From Candidatus Tayloriibacteriota bacterium (GTDB lineage Bacteria > Patescibacteriota > Minisyncoccia > Phycocordibacterales > PALSA-1337): a DNA stretch of 8,037 nucleotides. Shown here in pieces: positions 1 through 4,882 of the stretch. The stretch is from assembly GCA_025353045.1 (NCBI GenBank), contig JANXRK010000016.1:1-8037 (forward strand), read 5' to 3'. The notes under the pieces are model-generated. The model was given only the letters and a program-made list of their open reading frames with translations, was not told the DNA's origin and searched no databases. Each line of letters opens with the position of its first letter. Position 1 is the first letter of the stretch. A program made the translations under genes and the position numbers.

Positions 1-97
1 GTATCTCAGCGATCTCCTGCTGCTCATGGCCTGCTTTCCACAGAGCCTCAATCCGATCGCGCGCATGAAAGTCTAAATGTCTGAATGTTTTTCTCAT
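1..97 (-). CDS. IS30-family-like transposase, N-terminal fragment (runs off left edge)
   Basis: Reading the minus strand from the ATG at 97 gives 32 codons beginning MRKTFRHLDF and continuing through RIEALWKAGHEQQEIAEI. A line of the form 'hydrophobic-RHL...-R-x-x-IE-x-L...G-x-x-x-x-EIA' is the usual opening of IS30-family transposases, whose N-terminal helix-turn-helix binds the element's terminal inverted repeats; the catalytic DDE core would lie beyond position 1. The frame is open to the edge. A TATCAT box lies 8 bases upstream of the ATG on the minus strand and could be its -10. Only the HTH start is visible, so another HTH protein with a similar opening cannot be excluded. The GC content of this fragment is higher than in the core genes, as expected for an acquired element. 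Confidence 0.68.
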   Translation of the reverse strand, partial: MRKTFRHLDFHARDRIEALWKAGHEQQEIAEI

Positions 98-112
98 ATT
101 TCTTAATGATAT

Positions 113-646
113 ATGAGTTGCATTTCAAACAAGAATTTTCAGAATACCAAACCCGCGGGCTTGCCCGCAACCACTAGCCACCTCCGACGGTTGGAGAGTG
201 GACTCGTCGTCCCAGCTACGGCTGGGACTCGCACCTTCGTCAGTACACGGGACATGTTCCCTGGGTATTTCGATGAAGAGTTCGTCTCGTACGGCACCAA
301 CGTTCCGGCCGAAGCCATGCCGGAAACCAAGGTCGATCTCTACGAGATGACGGCAGATGGAAACTTCGAGACCCTCCTGGGGTCCTTCAAAGAAGAGGAC
401 GTCCACGTTCTCTTCTGGGAGAATCAGGACCAGATCCTGACCTGGGTGGAGAACCACCCCACCCACCTCCACCCGCAAGGTTGTTGGGCGACATTCTTCC
501 CCTTCTTGGTGAGTGGGAAACCTTTCGTCGCCCGTGTCGATCGGTACGAGCGCAAGCTCAAGGCTTACGTCTACCACTTCGGCCGCGGCATTGTCTGGTA
601 TGTCGGGCTTCGCCGTCGTCTGGTTCTCCCGCAACGGGCGGTTTGA
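113..646 (+). CDS. Hypothetical protein, GC-rich ORFan-like gene of foreign composition
   Basis: The frame is 177 codons and ends in TGA; I recognise no named family. It is probably real. From about residue 40 on, codons end mostly in G or C, and the protein is rich in W, Y, F and H in alternating blocks typical of a compact alpha/beta fold (for example MFPGYFDEEF at 48-57, GTNVPAE at 61-67, HLHPQGCWATFFPF at 118-131, RRRLVLPQ at 167-174). There is no signal peptide or membrane helix. The start is doubtful: the first 15 or so codons are AT-rich and lie where the end of the adjacent IS30-like element is expected, so the native start may be further in (ATG at 254 gives 131 residues), or an original N-terminus may have been replaced by IS sequence. 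GC content is clearly above that of the downstream core genes. The antisense frame of similar length looks like a shadow. Confidence 0.55.
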   Translation: MSCISNKNFQNTKPAGLPATTSHLRRLESGLVVPATAGTRTFVSTRDMFPGYFDEEFVSYGTNVPAEAMPETKVDLYEMTADGNFETLLGSFKEEDVHVLFWENQDQILTWVENHPTHLHPQGCWATFFPFLVSGKPFVARVDRYERKLKAYVYHFGRGIVWYVGLRRRLVLPQRAV

Positions 647-664
647 GGATTGGGCTATGACTCT

Positions 665-699
665 GGGCCCCTTTGATTTTTTACGAATTGGAGGGGCTC
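665..699. terminator. Strong hairpin between the GC-rich ORF and murA; possible bidirectional terminator
   Basis: Bases 665-678 pair with 686-699 in an uninterrupted 14-bp stem with four G-T wobbles and a 7-base loop (TTTTACG). It sits 18 bases after the stop of the GC-rich ORF and 31 bases past the stop of the convergent murA gene, the usual place for a shared terminator. On the plus strand it is followed by a T-rich stretch (TTGTTTATAATT), but not by a clean run of T, so intrinsic termination is plausible rather than certain. Confidence 0.38.
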
Positions 700-730
700 T
701 TGTTTATAATTCAAACATAATTTTACACCC

Positions 731-2269
731 CTACAAATCTCTGAAAGTCTCAATCTTTGCTCCAATACTATTTAAACGTTGTGCCAAATCTTCATAACCA
801 CGATTGATATTATAAACGTTACGCAAAACAGACACTCCTTCAGCAGCAAGCATGGCGATAAGAATAATAACAGACGGTCGAAGAGCGGGAGGACAAACAA
901 CCTCAGTCGCTTTTAATTTTGTAGGACCTTTTACATAAAAGCGATGCGGATCGGCAAGAATAGTTTCAGCTCTCAGCTTGTCGAGTTCTTTATAATAAAT
1001 CGCCCTCTCTTCATATACCCAATCATGAATAAAAGTCTGGCCTTCTGCTTGTGTCCCAATAACAGCAAAGAAGGGTAGGTTGTCCATGTTAATGCCAGGA
1101 TATGGCTGAGCATGGATTTTTTCTTCCAATGCTTTTAGCTGTGAAGGTTGAGTAAGGATATCAACAAGATTTGTTTTTTCATTGTGAGCTTTATATTGTT
1201 TGAGGATTTTATATTTAAATCCCATTTTTTCTAATTTCAAAAGCTCTAGCTCAAGAAAATCAATAGGACAGCGTTCGATAGTTATTGAAGATTTGGTTAC
1301 GATAGCGACCGCAAGAAGAGACATTGCTTCTATCGGGTCTTCACTTAAATAGTATTCAACATCTTGATTGATATTTTCAACACCATGAACAACTAAAGTA
1401 GAAGTTCCAATGCCTTCGATTCGTACCCCTAATAATTCTAAATAAAAACAAACATCTTGCACTTGATAGTTTGCAGAAGCAAATTTAATAGTAGTTTTGC
1501 CAGGAATTTTAGAAGCGGCCATAATAACAGTTTCTGTTACCATGTCACCAGCTTCGTAGAGAACGATTTCTGATTCGTGTAAACCTTTATGAGTAACTTC
1601 ATGATAATTAGACTTAGTATTAATACTTACTCCTATATTTTCAAGTGCATATAAGAAAGGCTTAATTGTCCGAGAACCTAGACGGCATCCACCCGCTTGA
1701 GGAATTTTGAATTTCTTAAAATCATGAATCATAGAAGAAATGATCATCAAGGCACTTCGTGTTCGAGAAGCGCTCTCGGCATCGATTTTTTCCATCACAT
1801 ACTTCTTAGGAGGAGTGATAATAAGATCATTCTTTTTCCATTCTGTTTTTACTCCAATACTTTCTAGTACTTCAATAATACGATAAACCTCCTCGATTTT
1901 AGGTGTATTTTTAATAGTTGTTATTCCTTTATTTAAAAGGGAAGCAAAGAGAATTCCCATAGCTCCATTCTTTGAAGTTTTGACTTCAATAGTTCCTGAA
2001 AGTTTATGACCTCCTTTAATACGGAAGTTGAGCATGCCTTTGGGGGCAATAGTCAAAATCTCTTGATTTAAGGCTTTACTGATTTTGGCCAAAGTTTCTG
2101 TGCTTAAATTTTGCTCGCCTTTTTCAATACGAGCAATAACACTTTGTGTTGTGCCAATTCTTTTACCCAAATCTTCTTGTGTTATTTTTCGATTTTCCCG
2201 AACATCACTAATCATCTTCCCAATATGTACTAGTGGATTTTCTTTTGTTTTATTCACGGAACATATCAT
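731..2269 (-). CDS. murA: XRE-type HTH domain fused to UDP-N-acetylglucosamine 1-carboxyvinyltransferase (MurA-like)
   Basis: MurA transfers enolpyruvate from PEP to UDP-GlcNAc, the first committed step of cytoplasmic peptidoglycan synthesis. The 512-residue product is about 90 longer than ordinary MurA (about 420). Residues 13-70 are a complete Cro/C1-type HTH (core TQEDLGKRIGTTQSVIARIE at 30-49), and the two-lobed EPSP-synthase-like fold runs from about 80 to 510. Conserved MurA residues are visible: the Lys-Asn pair K100-N101, the PEP-reactive Cys in GGCRLGSR (C195) with R200 five residues on, the general-acid Asp in NMDNLPFF (D396), the Arg of YEER (422) and R464. The uridine-contact stretch after R200 is TIKPF rather than the common PVDLH, so the nucleotide contact may differ. 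The frame is unbroken from HTH to MurA. ATG 2269 is given here, but a GTG at 2257 sits 7 bases after a TGC-TATGAT extended -10 and may be the true leaderless start (508 residues, HTH intact). It diverges from mreB. Confidence 0.9.
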   Translation of the reverse strand: MICSVNKTKENPLVHIGKMISDVRENRKITQEDLGKRIGTTQSVIARIEKGEQNLSTETLAKISKALNQEILTIAPKGMLNFRIKGGHKLSGTIEVKTSKNGAMGILFASLLNKGITTIKNTPKIEEVYRIIEVLESIGVKTEWKKNDLIITPPKKYVMEKIDAESASRTRSALMIISSMIHDFKKFKIPQAGGCRLGSRTIKPFLYALENIGVSINTKSNYHEVTHKGLHESEIVLYEAGDMVTETVIMAASKIPGKTTIKFASANYQVQDVCFYLELLGVRIEGIGTSTLVVHGVENINQDVEYYLSEDPIEAMSLLAVAIVTKSSITIERCPIDFLELELLKLEKMGFKYKILKQYKAHNEKTNLVDILTQPSQLKALEEKIHAQPYPGINMDNLPFFAVIGTQAEGQTFIHDWVYEERAIYYKELDKLRAETILADPHRFYVKGPTKLKATEVVCPPALRPSVIILIAMLAAEGVSVLRNVYNINRGYEDLAQRLNSIGAKIETFRDL

Positions 2270-2294
2270 AGCATATATGCTATATATATTACAA
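2265..2294 (-). promoter_or_regulatory. murA promoter (extended -10) on the minus strand
   Basis: On the minus strand TATGAT at 2270-2265 is preceded by TGC, giving an extended -10 (TGn-TATGAT). TTGTAA at 2294-2289 is a 4-of-6 match to the -35 with an 18-base spacer. A GTG codon follows the -10 after 7 bases, so the transcript would start at or next to that codon. The -10 overlaps the ATG at 2269, which argues that GTG 2257 is the working start from this promoter. Confidence 0.5.
2268..2283. promoter_or_regulatory. Perfect 16-base palindrome in the murA promoter, candidate operator
   Basis: The sequence ATAGCATATATGCTAT equals its own reverse complement. It covers part of the murA -10 and its spacer, and lies 13 bases before the mreB -35. 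XRE-family repressors bind as dimers to short palindromes of this size, and the divergent gene itself encodes an XRE domain, so it is a natural candidate for self-regulation. Palindromes arise easily in TA-rich DNA, but the GC/GC steps set into the TA run make this one less trivial than plain alternating TA. Confidence 0.45.
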
Positions 2295-2296
2295 GA

Positions 2297-2325
2297 TTGA
2301 AAATGTGTATGAATAGAGTTATTAT
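2297..2325 (+). promoter_or_regulatory. mreB promoter
   Basis: TTGAAA (2297-2302) and TATTAT (2320-2325) are separated by exactly 17 bases, a good sigma-70-type promoter. A second possible -10, TATACT (2325-2330), overlaps it. Transcription would start around 2332-2337, leaving a leader of only a few bases before the ATG at 2340. No Shine-Dalgarno sequence is present. Confidence 0.55.
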
Positions 2326-2339
2326 ATACTTATAAGTTT

Positions 2340-3353
2340 ATGAACTTCTTTTCTCAAAAACTAGGAATTGATCTTGGTACTGCAAATACTCTCGTCTTTT
2401 TGCCTGGCAAAGGAGTTATTCTAAACGAACCATCAGTCGTCGCTGTTTCTGAACAGGATAAAAAAGTTTTGGCTGTTGGTTTTGAAGCTAAAGATATGAT
2501 TGGCCGAACTCCTGATAATATTATTGCCTATCGTCCGATGAAAGACGGCGTCATCGCTGACTATAGAGTAACAGAAGCAATGCTTCGCTATTTCATCAAC
2601 AAAGCTTTGGGTAAGTGGAATATTTTTAAACCTGAAGTCATGGTTTCAGTTCCTGCGGGAATTACTTCTACAGAGCGACGTGCTGTTGTTGAAGCCGCTA
2701 TTCGCGCTGGGGCGAGAAGTGCTTTCGTTGTGAAGGAGCCAATCCTTGCCGCTATTGGTGCTGGAATCCCGATCCAAGAAGCCAAAGGTCACATGGTTGT
2801 AGATATCGGTGGAGGAACAACCGATGTTGCGGTGATTTCTCTTGGAGGTATTGTCGCTTCGACTTCAGTTAAGTGCGCAGGGAATAGAATCGATGCAGCA
2901 ATCGCAGACTATATTAAAAAAACTTTCAATCTTGCAATCGGCGACAAAATGGCAGAAGATATAAAAATAAATATTGGTTCAGCTATACCACTTGAAGAAG
3001 AATTGAGTATGCAAGTTCGTGGCCGAGATTTTGTTTCAGGACTTCCACGTTCAACAGAAGTGAAGACAAATGAAGTAGTTAAGGCTATCAATAAAGAATT
3101 GCGTGACATGATCATTGCCATCAAAGATGTTTTGCAAGAGACTCCGCCAGAACTTTCAGCAGATATTATTGATCAAGGAATAACTATGACAGGAGGATCA
3201 TCAATGTTGCGTAATTTTCCAGAATTAGTTTTTCGACGTACGGGTGTAAAGGCACGATTGGCAGATGATGCGCTCTTTTGTGTGGTGAAGGGAACGGGGA
3301 TCGCTTTGGATCATTTGGATACATATAAGAAGAGTATTATCTCGAAGAGGTAA
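2340..3353 (+). CDS. mreB: Rod shape-determining protein MreB (first paralogue)
   Basis: MreB is the bacterial actin homologue that polymerises on the inner face of the membrane and organises the elongation machinery. The 337-residue length is normal for the family. Nucleotide-binding motifs are in order: phosphate-1 DLGTANTLVF (11-20), the catalytic Glu in VKEPILAAIGAG (E133), phosphate-2 DIGGGTTDVAV (155-165), the adenosine motif TMTGGSSMLRNF (282-293), and the C-terminal block LADDALFCVVKGTG (307-320). The N-terminus (MNFFSQKLGID) is short and has no clear amphipathic helix, unlike the second copy at the right end of the window. It starts at an ATG just after a promoter and diverges from the HTH-MurA gene. 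The delta'-like gene follows after 16 bases, with its own -10 box. A second mreB 3.8 kb downstream means this cell has at least two paralogues. Confidence 0.97.
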   Translation: MNFFSQKLGIDLGTANTLVFLPGKGVILNEPSVVAVSEQDKKVLAVGFEAKDMIGRTPDNIIAYRPMKDGVIADYRVTEAMLRYFINKALGKWNIFKPEVMVSVPAGITSTERRAVVEAAIRAGARSAFVVKEPILAAIGAGIPIQEAKGHMVVDIGGGTTDVAVISLGGIVASTSVKCAGNRIDAAIADYIKKTFNLAIGDKMAEDIKINIGSAIPLEEELSMQVRGRDFVSGLPRSTEVKTNEVVKAINKELRDMIIAIKDVLQETPPELSADIIDQGITMTGGSSMLRNFPELVFRRTGVKARLADDALFCVVKGTGIALDHLDTYKKSIISKR

Positions 3354-3354
3354 G

Positions 3355-3363
3355 TGATATAAT
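3355..3363 (+). promoter_or_regulatory. Extended -10 promoter of the delta'-like gene
   Basis: TGATATAAT is a perfect extended -10 (TGn followed by TATAAT) in the gap right after the mreB stop. No -35 is evident, which fits extended -10 promoters. The ATG at 3370 begins 6 bases after it, where transcription normally starts, so the mRNA from here should be leaderless. Confidence 0.5.
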
Positions 3364-3369
3364 GTGTTC

Positions 3370-4050
3370 ATGCATCCTTTAGAATACCTCAAAGCTCTCG
3401 ATCATCACGCATACTTCGTTCACTCTTTCAAAGACTCAGTTCACAATCTCAAAGAATATCTAAAAGAAAAACTTCATATTGATCATGCCCAGAACCCTGA
3501 TTTTTATCATGAGAAATTCGAAACATTAGGGATTGAGGATAGTCGAAGAATAAAAGAAAATCATCTTTCTAAGAGTTTCAAAGAGGGGAATAAGAGAATT
3601 TTTATTATTGAAACTTCGGCAATTACTCATGAGGCTCAGAACTCTCTTTTGAAGATTTTTGAAGAACCAAACGAAGACAGTCACTTTTTCCTTATCATGC
3701 CATCGCCTCATGTTTTGCTTCCAACCCTTCGGTCAAGACTTTATATATCAAAATCTGTCGATGATATTCCGCAGGAAATCGAAGTAATTGAGGATGCAGA
3801 GCAATTTTTAAAACTTTCAAAAAAAGATAGAGTGGCTTTTGTCGATGAATTAGCTAAAAACATTTCAGATGAAAAGAAAAATAAAAACGACGCTCAGGAA
3901 TTTTTGGCTGCGCTCGAAGTTCTGATCTATAAGAAACAAGGGATAAAGAATCCTGAAGGACTTAGGGCTATCCTGAAAGCACGAGAATATTTAAATGATC
4001 GATCACCCTCAACTAAGCAACTTTTGGAATATGTAGCCCTCAGCCTCTAG
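3370..4050 (+). CDS. holB: DNA polymerase III delta'-like clamp-loader subunit (minimal form)
   Basis: The delta' subunit is the rigid stator of the clamp loader that places the beta sliding clamp on DNA. The family signature is ITHEAQNSLLKIFEEP (85-100), matching the 'EAQNALLK-x-LEEP' block of delta'/DnaX, followed by HFFLIMPSPHVLLPTLRSR (105-123), equivalent to the sensor and 'RSRC' segment. There is no Walker A motif, as expected for non-hydrolysing delta', and the Walker B position is the non-catalytic IIETSA (79-84). At 226 residues it is much shorter than E. coli delta' (334): the N-terminal part is trimmed and the C-terminal oligomerisation domain is reduced. I chose ATG 3370 over the in-frame GTG at 3364 because of the leaderless -10. 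The product could instead be a DnaX-like remnant, but the missing P-loop favours delta'. Confidence 0.82.
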   Translation: MHPLEYLKALDHHAYFVHSFKDSVHNLKEYLKEKLHIDHAQNPDFYHEKFETLGIEDSRRIKENHLSKSFKEGNKRIFIIETSAITHEAQNSLLKIFEEPNEDSHFFLIMPSPHVLLPTLRSRLYISKSVDDIPQEIEVIEDAEQFLKLSKKDRVAFVDELAKNISDEKKNKNDAQEFLAALEVLIYKKQGIKNPEGLRAILKAREYLNDRSPSTKQLLEYVALSL

Positions 4051-4065
4051 ACTGTATAATACGTA

Positions 4066-4094
4066 TTGACTTTTAGTAGAACACGTGATACTAT
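4066..4094 (+). promoter_or_regulatory. Near-consensus sigma-70-type promoter of the 4.1-4.2 kb RNA
   Basis: TTGACT (4066-4071) and TACTAT (4089-4094) are separated by exactly 17 bases. This is the best -35/-10 pair in the window, and predicted initiation at about 4101 coincides with the first base of a foldable stem. No protein start lies close downstream, unlike at the other promoters here, which points to an RNA gene or a long leader. Confidence 0.62.
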
Positions 4095-4143
4095 GCAAGC
4101 ATCTCAAAAAACACGTCATCCTCTGACTGTTTAAGAGATATGT

Positions 4144-4173
4144 GGTATCCGCAAGGAAGGGTATCGCAAAGGA
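4144..4173 (+). repeat. Imperfect tandem repeat inside the putative RNA
   Basis: GGTATCCGCAAGGA (4144-4157) and GGTATCGCAAAGGA (4160-4173) differ only by one C missing and one A added. The period is 16 bases. The first copy can form a TCC-GCAA-GGA mini-hairpin. The second runs into the AAGGAGGT element. Confidence 0.6.
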
Positions 4174-4196
4174 GGTCTAGTTTGGTTGTTTGGGTT

Positions 4197-4226
4197 AACG
4201 GCTGGGGAGCAATCCCCGGCCGTTTT
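4197..4226 (+). terminator. Rho-independent-type terminator hairpin
   Basis: AACGGCTGGGGA (4197-4208) pairs with TCCCCGGCCGTT (4213-4224) over 12 bp with one wobble, around a GCAA loop, and is followed by a short T-run (TTTTCTATTGT). The stem is by far the most GC-rich element in this AT-rich gap. A weaker stem (GGGA/TCCC, 4264-4278) followed by six T at 4282-4287 could act as a backup terminator before frr. Confidence 0.62.
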
Positions 4227-4307
4227 CTATTGTCCCTTCAATCGCTTTACAAGAGTATTTGATGGGATGGTCGTTCCCGCCTTTTTTATTTCCTTATTTT
4301 TTCAATA

Positions 4308-4316
4308 TGATATACT
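4308..4316 (+). promoter_or_regulatory. Extended -10 promoter of frr
   Basis: TGATATACT is an extended -10 (TGn plus TATACT). It ends 9 bases before the frr ATG at 4326, so a transcript from it would have a leader of about 2-3 bases. No convincing -35 is visible. Because of it, frr does not need read-through of the upstream terminator. Confidence 0.48.
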
Positions 4317-4325
4317 GCACTACAT

Positions 4326-4877
4326 ATGACATACGATTTCACTAAATTTAAAAAATCATTAGCAGGTATAGAAGAATGGATTAAGAAGGAATTTTCTGGT
4401 ATTCGAACAGGACAAGCAAATCCTATGTTGCTTGATAGTATTAAGGTTGAATCTTACGGTACTTTTGCTCCTTTGAGCCAGGTTGGCGCTGTTACTATTG
4501 AAGGTGGTAGAACATTACGAATCGTGCCTTGGGATGCGGGTCAATCAAAAGAGATTGAGAAAGCTATCACGGTAGCAAATCTTGGGGTATCTATCTCTGT
4601 TGACGATAAGGGCCTACGAGTCAATTTTCCTGAACTAACTTCTGAGAGTCGAGCAAGTATTGTAAAGTTAACAAAAGAAAGATTGGAAGAAGGTAGAAAG
4701 CAGATCAGAATGCATAGAGATGATGCAATGAAGGATCTGAAGGCTAAAGTGAAGGCAGGGGGAATTGGTGAAGACGAAATGTTCCGACATGAAAAAGAGA
4801 TACAGAAATTTGTTGATGAGACAAATAAAAAGCTCGACGAATTGTTTGCAAAGAAAGAGAAGGAAATAACTTCTTAG
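4326..4877 (+). CDS. frr: Ribosome recycling factor
   Basis: RRF works with EF-G to split post-termination 70S ribosomes and release mRNA and tRNA. The 183-residue length matches the family (185 in E. coli). Signature blocks are in order: FSGIRTGQANPMLLDSIKVE (24-43, the conserved 'RTGRA-P-LLD' helix of the three-helix bundle), GGRTLRIVPWD (60-70, domain II beta barrel), and the C-terminal long helices with MHRDDAMKDLKAK (129-141) and GIGEDEMFRHEKEIQKFVDE (146-165). Nothing essential is missing. It begins after a near-leaderless -10 and lacks a Shine-Dalgarno sequence. rseP follows 5 bases after its stop, so the two are almost certainly co-transcribed and probably translationally coupled. Confidence 0.97.
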   Translation: MTYDFTKFKKSLAGIEEWIKKEFSGIRTGQANPMLLDSIKVESYGTFAPLSQVGAVTIEGGRTLRIVPWDAGQSKEIEKAITVANLGVSISVDDKGLRVNFPELTSESRASIVKLTKERLEEGRKQIRMHRDDAMKDLKAKVKAGGIGEDEMFRHEKEIQKFVDETNKKLDELFAKKEKEITS

Positions 4878-4882
4878 ATACT

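Larger units (their letters stand above)
4101..4230 (+). ncRNA. Putative structured small RNA (or frr leader), unidentified class
   Basis: The 275-base gap between the delta'-like gene and frr holds a strong promoter, a folded 5' domain and a terminator, the layout of a stand-alone small RNA of about 130 nt. The 5' domain closes with ATCTC (4101-4105) against GAGAT (4135-4139), has AAA/TTT pairing inside and ends in a GTCA-TCCTC-TGAC hairpin (4115-4127). The middle carries two near-identical tandem segments with GCAA in each and an exact AAGGAGGT anti-16S match (4169-4176). The 3' end is the hairpin at 4197-4224. GCAA recurs at 4095, 4151, 4166 and 4209, twice closed by short stems as GNRA-type loops. 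I could not match it to SRP RNA, 6S, tmRNA, RNase P or a riboswitch I know. It could also be a 5' leader controlling frr by attenuation. Confidence 0.5.

Noticed and set aside
215..240. tRNA-like T-arm on the minus strand (GGTGCGAGTCCC)
   Set aside because: No matching acceptor, D or anticodon arms could be built around it; it is explained by the hairpin in the GC-rich ORF.
125..634. Long antisense ORF (169 codons) opposite the GC-rich hypothetical gene
   Set aside because: It arises because the GC-rich sense frame has few stop complements. Its translation is rich in D/E/V runs without a plausible start context, while the sense frame has G/C-ending codons and aromatic-rich blocks.
705..710. 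TATAAT on the plus strand after the first hairpin, as a promoter
   Set aside because: No -35 at a suitable distance and no plus-strand gene downstream; it would only transcribe antisense to murA.
2281..2290. Alternating TA run as a possible replication or unwinding element
   Set aside because: It is too short and has no DnaA-box-like 9-mers nearby; promoter AT-richness explains it.
3364..3369. GTG start giving a two-residue longer delta'-like protein
   Set aside because: The GTG directly abuts the TATAAT box and would lie upstream of the predicted transcription start; ATG 3370 fits.
4101..4230. Known RNA classes considered for the intergenic RNA: SRP RNA, 6S, tmRNA, RNase P, common riboswitches
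   Set aside because: None of their hallmark conserved stretches that I can recall (for example the SRP GGAAGCAGCC-type apical loop, or a tmRNA tag frame with a tRNA-like end) is present. A covariance-model search would be needed to settle it.
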